Shown piece after piece: positions 26,613 to 36,284 of a stretch of 64,000 nucleotides of DNA (positions are counted from its first letter, which is position 1; each line of letters starts with the position of its first letter). This DNA comes from Collimonas arenae. GTDB lineage: Bacteria; Pseudomonadota; Gammaproteobacteria; Burkholderiales; Burkholderiaceae_D. The position numbers and the translations under genes are program-made. The notes under the pieces were generated by a model that was not told the origin of the DNA, made no database searches, and worked only from the letters and a program-made list of their open reading frames with translations. The stretch covers positions 558,001 to 622,000 of the forward strand of contig NZ_CP013233.1 of assembly GCF_001584165.1 (NCBI RefSeq). The letters run 5' to 3'.

Positions 26613-27491
26613 CTAATTTTTTAACAATCCAGCGAGCGGATGTTCCTGCATCGCCTTGGCTTTCCATGCTTTCCACTGGGTCGGCACTAATTTCAGTACC
26701 TTGTCAGCTTCGTGTTCTTCGGTAAACGCACAAAAAACACATGCACCTGAGCCGGTCATCCTGGCTTCTCCAAAATTGCCTAGCCAGTTGATGGCCTCTG
26801 CAACTTCTGGAAATTTACTGACAGCCACGACTTCCAGATCGTTTTTTCCGAAAAGTTTTTTAGTACCTATCGAAAAGTCCGTCATTTTGACGGGTTTCGT
26901 ATTCCTTGTCAATTCCGAAGATGAAAAAATTATTGCTGTCGGAATTGTTACGCCGGGCTGAATTATAACGAACCATAGGGCAGGGGTGTCAAGCTTTTGC
27001 AGCGATTCACCGATTCCTTCTGCAAATGCATTCCTTCCGAACAGGAAAAACGGGACATCGGCGCCTAGTTGCAGGCCCAAAGCCATCAGTTCCTCACGCG
27101 ACAATCCGCCTTGCCAGAGGTGATTCAGCGCCATCAGTGTGGTTGCCGCATCGGACGATCCTCCACCCAATCCGCCGCCCATCGGCAATTTCTTTTCGAT
27201 GCCGATATTCGCGCCCAATGCGGTTGGGGCGGACGTACCCTTGGCCCGGATCGCGGATTGCAGCAGTTTGGCGGCGCGCACGATCAGGTCGCTCTCCTCC
27301 GGCACTCCCGGAATGTCGGTATGACGCCGGATCTGGTCGTCGTCGCGCATTTCGAAATGCAGGAGGTCGTTGAAATCGACCAGCTGAAATACGGTTTGCA
27401 GCAGATGATAGCCATCCGGACGGCGCCCGGTGACGTGCAGGAATAGATTCAGTTTGGCCGGGGCCGGGCAATTGTTCAGCGTGCGAGTCAT
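26613..27491 (-). CDS. ispE: 4-diphosphocytidyl-2-C-methyl-D-erythritol kinase
   Basis: The 292-residue GHMP kinase of the MEP isoprenoid pathway phosphorylates CDP-methylerythritol at position 2. The N-terminal [21 protein letters not shown] motif and the ATP-binding glycine-rich [18 protein letters not shown] are diagnostic. It is 6 bases downstream of lolB and precedes tRNA-Gln. Confidence 0.97.
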   Translation of the reverse strand: MTRTLNNCPAPAKLNLFLHVTGRRPDGYHLLQTVFQLVDFNDLLHFEMRDDDQIRRHTDIPGVPEESDLIVRAAKLLQSAIRAKGTSAPTALGANIGIEKKLPMGGGLGGGSSDAATTLMALNHLWQGGLSREELMALGLQLGADVPFFLFGRNAFAEGIGESLQKLDTPALWFVIIQPGVTIPTAIIFSSSELTRNTKPVKMTDFSIGTKKLFGKNDLEVVAVSKFPEVAEAINWLGNFGEARMTGSGACVFCAFTEEHEADKVLKLVPTQWKAWKAKAMQEHPLAGLLKN

Positions 27492-27497
27492 TGCAAA

Positions 27498-28154
27498 TTA
27501 ACGTGGTTGGCGGCTGTCGATGACGATGCGAATCGCAACGTCGCCGGCTTGCGTGGCGTTGCGCGCCAGGTCTATCCGTTTCGGATAGCTTTCGGCGGCG
27601 TTGTCCTGATCTTGCCAGTTGGTATATTGGAGGCGCCAGTTGTCGGCGGTGGTGACGTTATACGTGTCGCTCGCAGGCGTGGCGATAAAGCGCTGGCCTG
27701 CGGCGTTCTGGCCGAAGCCTTGTAGCCAGTCGCGCAAACCGGCGATTGGCAGCGGCCAGCCCAGTGCCTGTACCGTCAATGCGTCAACATCACTGGCGCT
27801 GCGCAGCGGCTGGCCGGCTTGCGTCAGGGTTGCCTGGTCGGCGCCGATATTGATCGTGGCCAGAGTTTGCCCGAGCGGCGACAGCAGGGTTACAACGGTG
27901 TCCGCACCGTTTTGCGACCAGGTGAAGCTGCCGTGTAGCGCCTGCTCCTTGCCATCCTGTTCATAGCGCACCGACAAGCGGCCGCTGACATCAATCAGCT
28001 GGTGATACTGGCGCGCGACACCGCTCACGGCATTCGCTGCCGTGGTGCCGGTATTCGGCTGCTGAAAAGTGCTGCAGCCGCTGATCATGACGGCCAACGC
28101 CATCATGGACGCCAGCCCGAGCCGGCTTGCCGTATTGCTTAAGCGGCGCATCAT
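27498..28154 (-). CDS. lolB: Outer-membrane lipoprotein-insertion protein LolB
   Basis: About 218 residues starting MMRRLSNTASRLGLASMMAL with a lipobox (VMISGC). The LolB core LIDVSGRLSVRYEQDGKEQ, HGSFTWSQNGADTVVTLLSP and LGWPLPIAGLRDWLQG is clear. It receives lipoproteins from LolA at the inner face of the outer membrane. The ATG at 28154 overlaps the stop of the TPR gene (ATGA); the longer frame to 28265 lies inside that gene and was rejected. ispE follows. Confidence 0.93.
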   Translation of the reverse strand: MMRRLSNTASRLGLASMMALAVMISGCSTFQQPNTGTTAANAVSGVARQYHQLIDVSGRLSVRYEQDGKEQALHGSFTWSQNGADTVVTLLSPLGQTLATINIGADQATLTQAGQPLRSASDVDALTVQALGWPLPIAGLRDWLQGFGQNAAGQRFIATPASDTYNVTTADNWRLQYTNWQDQDNAAESYPKRIDLARNATQAGDVAIRIVIDSRQPR

Positions 28155-30001
28155 AGGTTGGCGCGCAGCCGTGTCAGTGTGCTTTTCAAGGTGTCGTTCT
28201 GCGGATCCTTGCGCTGTACCTCTCGCCAGAATTTCTGCGCGTCGGTCTTTTGTCCCTTGACCCACAGGACTTCGCCCAGATGCACGCCGATTTCAGGATC
28301 CGGCAGCAAGGTATAGGCATTGCGCAATTGCGATTCCGCTTCGCCCAGGTTGCCCAACCGATACTGGACCCAACCCATGCTGTCGACGATGAACGGATCA
28401 TGCGGTGCCAGCGCCAGCGCTTTCTGGATCAGCGTCAGAGCCTCGGGCAGGCGGATATTGCGGTCGGCCAGCGAGTAGCCAAGTGCATTGTAGGCTTGCT
28501 GGTTTTCCGGCGCCAGGGCGATCAGCTTGCGCAGTGCGCTTTCCATGGTGCTCAGATTGTCGAGCTTTTCCGCTGTCATGGCGTAGTCGTACAGCAGGTC
28601 GGGATTGTTAGGGTCGGTCTTGAGCGCGGTTTCCAGGACCTTGAAGGCTTCCTGCGGATGATTGGCGTCGCGTAGCAATTGGGCTTCCACTTGGGTTACC
28701 TGGGTTTTTTCGCGATCGCCATTGGTTTCGATTTCAGCCAGCACCTTACGCGCCGCAGCCAGGTCGCCACGTTTGGAGAGCAGCTGCGCACGGCGCAACT
28801 GAGCATCCAGGTAGGCGTCGCCCGGTTCTACTTGCGACAGCCATTTCAGTGCGGCGTCGGTATCGTTGCGGTCGGCGGCGATCTGCGACAGGATCAGCAG
28901 CGCCTGAGTGGTATCGCGCGACTCATCCGGACGTCGGCTCAACTGATCAAGGTAGGTTGTCAGGTAATGTTCGGCAGCCTTGGTGTCGCCAATCTGCGCA
29001 TTCAGCAGGCCGAGCGCGAGCAGCGTGGTGGCATCCTGCTTGTCGCTTTTCAGCAGGATTTCAAATTGGCTGCGGGCTCTTTCGTACTGCTTCTGATCGA
29101 TCAGCGTGCGTGCATAAGCCACGCGCACCTCGCGCGAGCCGGGATATTTTTTCAGGAAGTCGGTCAGGATGCGTTCGACTTCGCCATTGTCGGCGGCGAC
29201 CTGCGCAGTGGTCAGGATTGCCAGTTCGGAATCGGGCTTCAAATTCAGTGCGATTTGCGCTTCCTCGCGCGCCCGGATGCTGTTGCCGGTGCTGAACGCT
29301 TCCTGCGCCAGCGCCAGATGGGCTTCCGACATCGACATGTACGGCCCCACCAGTTGCTCCAGCAAGGTGAGGGCGCCGGCTTTGTCCTGCGCCCGCGCCA
29401 GCAGGCGCTGGATTTGCAGCATCATGACGCCGCGCGCCTGCGGTAGCGCATCCTTCAGACGTTGTTCAAGGATCGGCCGGGCCTCTGCCAGATTGTTGCT
29501 GAGCATGATGAAGCCGAGATAGTACTGGGTGGCTTCTTCCGATTCCGGCGCCAGTTCGCGCCAGAGCCGGATCGCGACCAGCGCTTCATTGGCCTGCTTG
29601 GCGCTCAACGCCATTTCGGCGGCACGCCGCGCCAGGCGTGGGTCGCGGGTCTGTTGCGCCGCGCCCAGCAGCGTCACATAGGCCGATTGCCAGTTGCCGC
29701 GCTGGAAAGCGATTTCCGAACTGAGTACCTTGAACAGCAATTCCTTGGTCAGTGGGACTGCCGGCAACTGTTCTTCCGGCGGCTTGACCGGCATCGCTCG
29801 CGGTGCAAGTTTACGCGCTGCCAGTTGATCGGAACTGGCCGTCGGTGCAGGCGTCGCCTCGGGTGTTGCGGTTGCCGTCTTGGCGGAAGCGGTATCTTCG
29901 GTGTCGCTGCCTGGCGTTACGCCGGCGCATGCCGACAACAAGGAAGAGAGCGTTACAATGGCAAGGGCTTTTTTCAAGAGATATCCTGGCTTGGCAAGCA
30001 T
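28151..30001 (-). CDS. Tetratricopeptide-repeat lipoprotein upstream of lolB
   Basis: The 616-residue protein has a lipoprotein signal (ALAIVTLSSLLSACAG). A low-complexity Ala/Thr linker is followed by many TPR units, for example ARPILEQRLKDALPQARGVM, LALGLLNAQIGDTKAAEHYL, AYNALGYSLADRNIRLPEAL and PFIVDSMGWVQYRLGNLGEA. It is translationally coupled to lolB. Such proteins occur ahead of lolB in many betaproteobacteria and are probably periplasmic scaffolds; no precise role is known. Confidence 0.88.
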   Translation of the reverse strand: MLAKPGYLLKKALAIVTLSSLLSACAGVTPGSDTEDTASAKTATATPEATPAPTASSDQLAARKLAPRAMPVKPPEEQLPAVPLTKELLFKVLSSEIAFQRGNWQSAYVTLLGAAQQTRDPRLARRAAEMALSAKQANEALVAIRLWRELAPESEEATQYYLGFIMLSNNLAEARPILEQRLKDALPQARGVMMLQIQRLLARAQDKAGALTLLEQLVGPYMSMSEAHLALAQEAFSTGNSIRAREEAQIALNLKPDSELAILTTAQVAADNGEVERILTDFLKKYPGSREVRVAYARTLIDQKQYERARSQFEILLKSDKQDATTLLALGLLNAQIGDTKAAEHYLTTYLDQLSRRPDESRDTTQALLILSQIAADRNDTDAALKWLSQVEPGDAYLDAQLRRAQLLSKRGDLAAARKVLAEIETNGDREKTQVTQVEAQLLRDANHPQEAFKVLETALKTDPNNPDLLYDYAMTAEKLDNLSTMESALRKLIALAPENQQAYNALGYSLADRNIRLPEALTLIQKALALAPHDPFIVDSMGWVQYRLGNLGEAESQLRNAYTLLPDPEIGVHLGEVLWVKGQKTDAQKFWREVQRKDPQNDTLKSTLTRLRANL

Positions 30002-30420
30002 TTGTATGGATCTGGAAACAGATCCCTGGTCATTTCCCCCAACTCGCTCCCACTTTTTGATAGTGTGAAAGCCGGTTGCGAATTTTTTGGGCTAACCCTG
30101 ATTTTACGCCCAACCAGAGTGCAATGCGCAGCGGAGGACTCGGGATTTGTTTCAAGAAGTATATGGAATATATAGACAGAAGGCCGAATGCGCTCGGCGT
30201 AAAGCGATTTGACGGCATTGCTGCTATGTTTAAAATTTTCTGCATTTTATTTTTCCTGGCAATTTGACCGTTTTAAGTAGGGCCACCTGTGAGGGCACTT
30301 GTGTCCACGCGCAATCCCAATGGCGTAGCTGCCTCACGCATCGGCACCGCGTGAGCAAAAAGACTTGTCCACCCTAAGGTGGCTTTTAAACTCTGACCCG
30401 TAGTTATTTATTTTTGAACC
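30002..30420. other. 419-bp divergent intergenic region between the TPR gene and mutM
   Basis: It must hold both promoters. Visible items are a 25-base repeat at 30260-30284 shared with the hprK-rapZ gap, and a small hairpin (CCACC CTAA GGTGG) near 30369-30382 before a T-run. No convincing small gene: the short open frames have no ribosome site or coding pattern. Confidence 0.5.
30260..30284. repeat. Copy 1 of a dispersed intergenic repeat
   Basis: These 25 bases match 36058-36082 at 22 of 25 positions (CAATTTGACCGTTTTA then AGTAGGGCC here, versus CAATTTAACCGTTTTA then CCTAGGGCC). Both copies are in gene-free DNA. The preceding T-rich bases are also similar. Confidence 0.45.
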
Positions 30421-31242
30421 ATGCCAGAACTACCCGAAGTAGAAGTCACCCGGCGCGGCGTTGCGCCGCATCTTGAAGGACGCGCCGTAACGGCGGTCAC
30501 TTTTCGTCATGCCGGATTGCGCTGGCCTTTTCCGCTGGACCTGCCGACCCTGCTCGCCGGCCGCACGATTCGCGGTATCGGCCGACGCGGCAAGTATCTG
30601 CTGTTGCGTTTCGACCATGGCACCGTGATCATCCATCTCGGCATGTCCGGCCATTTGCGGATTCTCGACGCCGGCACCGCGCCCAAAAAGCATGACCATT
30701 TTGACCTGGCTGTCGGCAGCCAGTTGCTGCGCCTGTCCGACCCGCGCCGGTTTGGCGCAGTGCTCTGGCATGCGGCCGAAGATGGACCGGTAGAGCAGCA
30801 TGTCTTGCTGGCGGGCTTGGGACTGGAGCCGCTGGAAGACGTGTTTTCCGCGCAAATCCTGTACCAAAAGACCCGCAATCGAGCGGCGCCGATCAAGCAA
30901 GTGCTGCTGGCCGGGGATATCGTGGTCGGGGTCGGCAACATTTATGCATCGGAAAGCCTGTTCCGGGCCGGCATCAATCCGAAAACGGCTGCCCATCGCA
31001 TCAGTCTGGCGCGTTATGAACTGCTGGCTGATGCCATTCGGATAATTCTTGCAGCTGCAATTGACAAGGGCGGCAGCACTTTGCGCGATTTTATTGGTGT
31101 AGATGGTCAATCTGGCTATTTCCAACAGAGTTATTTCGTCTATGATCGTGCTGGGTTGCCGTGTAGAAATTGCGGCACATTGATTACGCAGATAAAGCAG
31201 GGGCAGCGCTCCACGTTTTATTGTAAAAAATGTCAGAAGTAA
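30421..31242 (+). CDS. mutM: Formamidopyrimidine-DNA glycosylase
   Basis: The 273-residue Fpg removes 8-oxoguanine and formamidopyrimidines. The N-terminal [13 protein letters not shown] carries the catalytic proline and glutamate. [19 protein letters not shown] is the helix-two-turn-helix, and the C-terminal zinc finger C-x2-C...C-x2-C is [20 protein letters not shown] then CKKC. A GO-system partner, mutY, lies one gene downstream. Confidence 0.97.
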   Translation: MPELPEVEVTRRGVAPHLEGRAVTAVTFRHAGLRWPFPLDLPTLLAGRTIRGIGRRGKYLLLRFDHGTVIIHLGMSGHLRILDAGTAPKKHDHFDLAVGSQLLRLSDPRRFGAVLWHAAEDGPVEQHVLLAGLGLEPLEDVFSAQILYQKTRNRAAPIKQVLLAGDIVVGVGNIYASESLFRAGINPKTAAHRISLARYELLADAIRIILAAAIDKGGSTLRDFIGVDGQSGYFQQSYFVYDRAGLPCRNCGTLITQIKQGQRSTFYCKKCQK

Positions 31243-31270
31243 GTATTGAAAAGAATAGGCGAGTGAGATA

Positions 31271-33205
31271 GTGAGCAATCTAGTTCAAAAATTCCAGGAA
31301 TACAGTGAATGGCGTACTGCCGTGGCCAGCGCGTTGCGGCGTTACCAGACGTGGGCCAGCGCCTCGAAGCTGTCCGATGTCGCCAGCGACCAACGCATCA
31401 GCCGGGCGCTGGCGCGACTGACTGACGATAAATTGTCGATTGCTTTCGTCGCCGAATTCTCTCGCGGAAAATCGGAACTGATCAACGCCATCTTCTTCGC
31501 CGATTACGGCCAGCGCATCCTGCCGTCGGCGGCCGGCCGCACCACCATGTGTCCGACCGAGCTGCTGTATGACGAAACCTTCCCGCCCTGCATCCGCCTG
31601 CTGCCGATAGAAACCCGGGCCGAATCGCAATCGACCAGCGATTACAAGGGCGCGCATCACGTTTGGACTGTGCTGCCGCTGGATACCTCGTCGACCGACG
31701 GCATGCTGGAAGCCTTCAAGCAGGTCAGCCTGACCAAGTGGGTGCCGCTGGAAGATGCCAAGCGCTACGGCCTGTATGATGAAGACGATCCCGACGCCGC
31801 AGTCGCGATTGACGTGTTGGGCAGAGTCGAGATTTCACAATGGCGTCATGCCATCGTCAACTTCCCGCATCCGCTGCTGAAGGAAGGGCTGGTGATTATC
31901 GACACCCCCGGCCTGAACGCGATCGGTACAGAGCCGGAACTGACGCTCAACCTGATCCCGAACGCGCACGCGGTGTTGTTCATCCTGGCTGCCGATACCG
32001 GCGTCACCAAGAGCGATATCGATGTCTGGCGTCATCACATCGGCAACGGCGCCGGCCGCATGGTGGTGCTTAACAAGATCGATAGCATGTGGGACGAGCT
32101 GCGCTCGCCGTTCGAAGTCGAACAGCAGATCAGCAAGCAGGTGTCCAGTGTGGCGAATACGCTGGGATTGTCTGAAGGTCAGGTGTATCCGGTCTCGGCC
32201 CAGAAGGGGCTGGTCGGCAAGATCAACGGCGAGCCGGCCCTGCTGCAGCGGAGCCGCCTGCCGGCGCTGGAAAACGCGCTGTCACACGAACTGATCCCTG
32301 GCAAGCGCGAAATCATCCGCGCACAGCTGATCGGCGATATCCACGACCTGACAGTGTCCAAGCAGGCATTGATGTCGGCGCACATCCGTAGCGTGGTCGA
32401 GCAGTTGCTGGAACTGAAGAGCCTGCGCGGCAAGAACACCTCGATTATCAGCCACATGATGAAGCGCATCGATATCGAGAAAAAGGAATTCGATGAAAGC
32501 CTGCTGAAGTTGCAGGGAACGCGCATGGTGTTTGCGCGTTTGTCGGCTGGCGTATTCACTACGCTCGGCATGGGGCTGCTGAAGGAGGAAATCCGCAAGA
32601 CGCGGGAAGCGATGGAAGGCAGCATGTTCACCGCCGGCTTCCGTCACGCGGTGAAGGATTTCTTCGACAAGGCCCAGGAAAATCTGGCCCTGTCGGGACA
32701 GAAGACCGACGAAATTTCGGAAATGATGACCATCATGTACCGCAAGTTCTCGACCGAACACGGCCTTGCGCTGTCGACGCCGATGCCATTTTCGCTCGAC
32801 AAGTATCGCAACGAGATCAAGGTCATCGAAACCGCTTATCATCGCCAGTTCGGCACCGTGACGCTGGTCAAGACCAGCCAGGTGGTGCTGATGCAGAAAT
32901 TCTTTGACTCGATCGCCTCGCGCGTCAAACAAAGTTTCCTGCAAGCCAATCGCGATGTCGACGCCTGGCTCAAGGTGGTAATGGCGCCGCTGGAAGAACA
33001 AATTCGCGCGCACAAGTCGCAGCTCAAGCAACGCACCGATTCGATCGAGCGCGTGCATGTGGCGATCGACAGCCTGGAAGAAAAGATTCATGCGGTAGAG
33101 ATGCTGCAAAGCGAACTGATCGCGCAAAGAAATACGCTGACGACGCTGGAGACCGATTTGAAGAACGTACTTGATTCCGAGCTGGCGACGATGAAAGTGG
33201 CTTGA
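31271..33205 (+). CDS. Bacterial dynamin-like GTPase
   Basis: The 644-residue protein has a dynamin-type G domain. The P-loop is FVAEFSRGKSELINAI (about residue 60), the switch-I threonine is in AGRTTMCPTEL, G3 is VIIDTPGLNAIGTEPE, and G4 is MVVLNKIDSMWDE. A long helical remainder follows (about residues 300-644), with predicted coiled coils such as AQRNTLTTLETDLKNVL. It uses GTG as start. Bacterial dynamins remodel or protect membranes. It lies between mutM and mutY on the same strand, 28 bases after mutM, suggesting co-transcription with the oxidised-guanine repair genes. No paired second dynamin is adjacent. Confidence 0.88.
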   Translation: MSNLVQKFQEYSEWRTAVASALRRYQTWASASKLSDVASDQRISRALARLTDDKLSIAFVAEFSRGKSELINAIFFADYGQRILPSAAGRTTMCPTELLYDETFPPCIRLLPIETRAESQSTSDYKGAHHVWTVLPLDTSSTDGMLEAFKQVSLTKWVPLEDAKRYGLYDEDDPDAAVAIDVLGRVEISQWRHAIVNFPHPLLKEGLVIIDTPGLNAIGTEPELTLNLIPNAHAVLFILAADTGVTKSDIDVWRHHIGNGAGRMVVLNKIDSMWDELRSPFEVEQQISKQVSSVANTLGLSEGQVYPVSAQKGLVGKINGEPALLQRSRLPALENALSHELIPGKREIIRAQLIGDIHDLTVSKQALMSAHIRSVVEQLLELKSLRGKNTSIISHMMKRIDIEKKEFDESLLKLQGTRMVFARLSAGVFTTLGMGLLKEEIRKTREAMEGSMFTAGFRHAVKDFFDKAQENLALSGQKTDEISEMMTIMYRKFSTEHGLALSTPMPFSLDKYRNEIKVIETAYHRQFGTVTLVKTSQVVLMQKFFDSIASRVKQSFLQANRDVDAWLKVVMAPLEEQIRAHKSQLKQRTDSIERVHVAIDSLEEKIHAVEMLQSELIAQRNTLTTLETDLKNVLDSELATMKVA

Positions 33206-33263
33206 ACCATCGCGGGACGGCCGCTGGCGAGCCGTATCGCCTGACATATTTTGTGAGAAAGCA

Positions 33264-34376
33264 TTGAAGATTCTTAGTAGTACGGCGAGTGAACTTGCAG
33301 CAAATGAATTTGCCGATCCGTCCTTTTCCGCGACGGTGATCGCATGGCAGAAGAAGCACGGCCGCCATGCGCTGCCTTGGCAGCAGACGCGTGACGCCTA
33401 TCGCGTCTGGCTGTCGGAAATCATGTTGCAGCAGACTCAGGTTGCAGCCGTCATTCCCTATTACCAGCGCTTTTTATCGCGCTTCCCTGATGTGCAATCG
33501 TTGGCCGCGGCGCCGAGCGAAGAGGTGATGGCGCATTGGAGCGGTCTCGGGTATTACACCCGTGCCCGCAATCTGCATCGCTGCGCGCAACGGGTGGTAG
33601 CGGAACACGGCGGCGTGTTTCCACGCGATCCGGCCCTGCTGCAAGACTTGCCCGGTATCGGCCGTTCCACCGCAGCGGCCATCGCAGCATTTTCATATGG
33701 CGTGCGGGCAGCGATCCTCGACGGTAACGTCAAGCGTGTGTTCGCACGGGTGTTCGGCATCGATGGCTTCCCCGGTTCCAAGCCGATCGAAGACGCGATG
33801 TGGCGGCGTGCGGTAGCGTTGCTGCCGGAGCAAGGCGTGGAATCGTATACGCAGGGATTGATGGATCTTGGTGCGACGCTGTGTGTGCGTGGCAAGCCAT
33901 CCTGCAATACTTGCCCGCTGGCGCAGCGCTGCGTCGCGCTCGCCACCGACCGGGTCGGCCAACTGCCGGAGCGCAAACCGAAGAAGGCAATTCCTGAAAG
34001 ACAGACCGGCATGCTGGTGATTGTCGATCAACGCCATGTCTTGCTGGAACAGCGTCCCGACAGCGGCATCTGGGGTGGCTTGCTGTCGCTGCCGGAAATT
34101 TCAACCAGCGACAATGTAGGCGCAGCGGTCGCGCGGGCGACAGCAACTATCGGCGAAGTCGCTTCATGCGAAGCGCTACAGCCGTTCACCCATGTTTTCA
34201 CGCATTTCAAATTGCAGATATCGCCATTCCAGGTCGCGTTGGCACGACGTGCCGACGGCGTCGCTGAAGCCGGCCAGGTCTGGTATCCGGCCGAGCGCTT
34301 GGCCGACGCGCCGTTACCGGCGCCGGTCAAGAAATTGTTGCTGGAAGTATTTCGCGAGGCCGATCTGTTTGCCTGA
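33264..34376 (+). CDS. mutY: A/G-specific adenine glycosylase
   Basis: The 370-residue MutY removes adenine opposite 8-oxoguanine. It shows WLSEIMLQQTQV, the helix-hairpin-helix LPGIGRSTAAAI, the catalytic aspartate in ILDGNVKRVFARVF, and the 4Fe-4S cluster C-x6-C-x2-C-x5-C (CVRGKPSCNTCPLAQRC). A C-terminal NUDIX-like recognition domain follows (DSGIWGGLLSLPE). The start is a TTG at 33264; an ATG further in would truncate the fold. Confidence 0.96.
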   Translation: MKILSSTASELAANEFADPSFSATVIAWQKKHGRHALPWQQTRDAYRVWLSEIMLQQTQVAAVIPYYQRFLSRFPDVQSLAAAPSEEVMAHWSGLGYYTRARNLHRCAQRVVAEHGGVFPRDPALLQDLPGIGRSTAAAIAAFSYGVRAAILDGNVKRVFARVFGIDGFPGSKPIEDAMWRRAVALLPEQGVESYTQGLMDLGATLCVRGKPSCNTCPLAQRCVALATDRVGQLPERKPKKAIPERQTGMLVIVDQRHVLLEQRPDSGIWGGLLSLPEISTSDNVGAAVARATATIGEVASCEALQPFTHVFTHFKLQISPFQVALARRADGVAEAGQVWYPAERLADAPLPAPVKKLLLEVFREADLFA

Positions 34377-34396
34377 AACAGGCTTGCCGGCAAGGC

Positions 34397-35023
34397 TTAG
34401 ATGATGTTGTGCTGCAGAAGATATTGATGCACGATGTCCAGCCGCTCACTACCGTCGTTCAGTTCAAGCAGAGCCTGGCGGGCTTTCAACGGGATTGGCA
34501 GGATTTCGCACCAGCGGTTGGCTACCCAACCCGCGTTGTCGAATTGCAGCGGTAGCGCAAATGGACTGGCGTAGTTGGGGCCATGCGCGGCGCGGCCCTT
34601 GTTGTTGATGTCATCGATTACCAGCTTCAGGGTGCTGGCGCATTGCAGATGCGCCTGATCCGGTGTGCCAGGCTGGTCGGCCGGGATCAATTCTATCTGT
34701 GCTTCCAGCCGCTGGTCGGGTAATACTCGCTGTTGCATGATGCGGAAGCGCTGGCCGCCCACCGTGCGCAGCATCATCACGCCCAGGTCTTGCATGTCCC
34801 ATTCGGTGATCTGCGTCAGGCAGCCGATGCTTTCAGGTTCGGCCGCGATGCCCACTTCCTGCCCCGATTTGATCAATACGACGCCGAACTGCTGTTGCTT
34901 CTTCATGCACTCGCGCAGCATGTCGAGGTAGCGCGTTTCGAATACTTTGAGTGGCAGCACGCCGCCGGGGAACAGGACCGTATTAAGCGGGAACAGCGGA
35001 ATCCAGGAATGATTGTCGGGCAT
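34397..35023 (-). CDS. LON peptidase N-terminal (substrate-binding) domain protein
   Basis: The 208-residue protein consists of a stand-alone LON substrate-binding domain: SWIPLFPLNTVLFPGGVLPL, VFETRYLDMLRECMKK, FGVVLIKSGQEVG. The ATPase and protease domains of Lon are absent, as usual for this small family. Function unknown, probably protein binding. It converges on mutY and ends 20 bases from it. Confidence 0.9.
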   Translation of the reverse strand: MPDNHSWIPLFPLNTVLFPGGVLPLKVFETRYLDMLRECMKKQQQFGVVLIKSGQEVGIAAEPESIGCLTQITEWDMQDLGVMMLRTVGGQRFRIMQQRVLPDQRLEAQIELIPADQPGTPDQAHLQCASTLKLVIDDINNKGRAAHGPNYASPFALPLQFDNAGWVANRWCEILPIPLKARQALLELNDGSERLDIVHQYLLQHNII

Positions 35024-35082
35024 GGCAAAGAAATCGTATCGACGACGCGGCGTAATTGAGGGCGGGGGAGTTATCGCTGGTG

Positions 35083-35946
35083 CTAGCCGAGTTCGCGATG
35101 GCGGCGGACTACGCGTTCGGAAACCTGGAAATATTCCGCCAGTTGTTCCACCATGTAGACAGAGCGATGCTGGCCGCCGGTGCAGCCAATTGCCACCGTC
35201 AGGTAACTGCGGTTATCGTCCTTGAACGACGGCAGCCATTTCTCGACAAAATTGCGGATGTCATCGAGCAGATCGGTCACCTTGGGCAAAGCCGCCAGGA
35301 AGGCGATCACTTCCGGATCGCGCCCGGTCAGCGGGCGCAGTTTGGCGTCGTAATGGGGATTTGGCAGCATGCGGACATCGAATACCAGATCGGCATCCAG
35401 AGGTACGCCGCGCTTGAAGGCAAACGATTCGAACAGCAGTGTCAGCGGCGCCGGTTCAGTATCGACCAGCTCCTTGATCCAGCTGCGCAACCGATTGGCA
35501 CTGACGTCGGAAGTGTCGATCGCATGGCCGAGGCCTTCGATCTCGACCAGCATCTCGCGTTCATTCAGTATGCATTCGGTGAGCGTCAGGCGGTCGCCCG
35601 GATTCTGTCCAGGGAGCAGGCGATGCGACAGCGGATGGCTGCGCCGGGTTTCGGAAAACCGGGCGATCAGGGATTCGGTCTGGGCGGTCAGGAAGAATAC
35701 CTTGACGTCGTGTCCTTCTGCTTTCAATTGCTGGATGTCTGATGGCAGGCCTGCCAGCGAGTCGGCGCTGCGGGCGTCGGTAGCGACTGCCAGCATTTGC
35801 GCGCCTTCATGCTGACGTGCCGCGACCAGTGCCCGCAACAGCGTCGGCGGCAGGTTGTCGACGCAGAAATAGCCCGCGTCTTCAAGTACGCGGAGAGCGA
35901 CCGATTTGCCGGAGCCGGAGATCCCGGTGATAAGAATTATGCGCAT
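35083..35946 (-). CDS. rapZ: RNase adapter RapZ (nucleotide-binding YvcJ family)
   Basis: The 287-residue protein has a Walker A ([20 protein letters not shown]) followed by [12 protein letters not shown]. It has the RapZ C-terminal region ([37 protein letters not shown]). In enterobacteria RapZ guides RNase E to the GlmZ RNA to tune GlmS; the betaproteobacterial role is less known. Clustering with hprK and ptsN is standard in this group. Confidence 0.94.
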   Translation of the reverse strand: MRIILITGISGSGKSVALRVLEDAGYFCVDNLPPTLLRALVAARQHEGAQMLAVATDARSADSLAGLPSDIQQLKAEGHDVKVFFLTAQTESLIARFSETRRSHPLSHRLLPGQNPGDRLTLTECILNEREMLVEIEGLGHAIDTSDVSANRLRSWIKELVDTEPAPLTLLFESFAFKRGVPLDADLVFDVRMLPNPHYDAKLRPLTGRDPEVIAFLAALPKVTDLLDDIRNFVEKWLPSFKDDNRSYLTVAIGCTGGQHRSVYMVEQLAEYFQVSERVVRRHRELG

Positions 35947-36057
35947 CGCTCAATGATACCGTAACTACGGTGCACAGTAGTGCGGGATACAGGGGCGAAT
36001 GTCGGGCCGGCAGATTTTCCTACTCACGCGTGACCTCTATCCGGCTACTTTTCTTTG

Positions 36058-36190
36058 CAATTTAACCGTTTTACCTAGGGCCTGTTAATCGTTAATTTGT
36101 GAGTGCGAGCGCGCGGCATGCGACGCCTGCAGCCGTTCCCGTCGCAAGCTTTGAATTGAACGCATTTCCCAAATTAACGATTAACAGGCC
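36058..36190. repeat. Repeat copy 2 plus a perfect 21-bp inverted repeat element
   Basis: 36058-36082 is the second copy of the dispersed 25-base repeat. It runs into a 112-bp element whose ends are perfect 21-bp inverted repeats (36079-36099 beginning GGCCTGTTAATCG, and 36170-36190 ending CGATTAACAGGCC) with 70 bases between. It lies 95 bases after the restored hprK stop and 133 before rapZ. It could be a miniature transposable element or a long transcript hairpin. No transposase or target duplication is visible. Confidence 0.65.
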
Positions 36191-36284
36191 TTGGTCAGTT
36201 GGAGATAGAGTCGCACCGATAGCGTAATTCGTCATGCTGCGGCAGCTTTTAAACCCTTCCCGGACGGCTTTGTCCCGCAATGGG

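Noticed and set aside
30030..30267. Short open frames on both strands upstream of mutM
   Set aside because: No ribosome site, no recognisable domain, and they lie across a promoter-containing gap.
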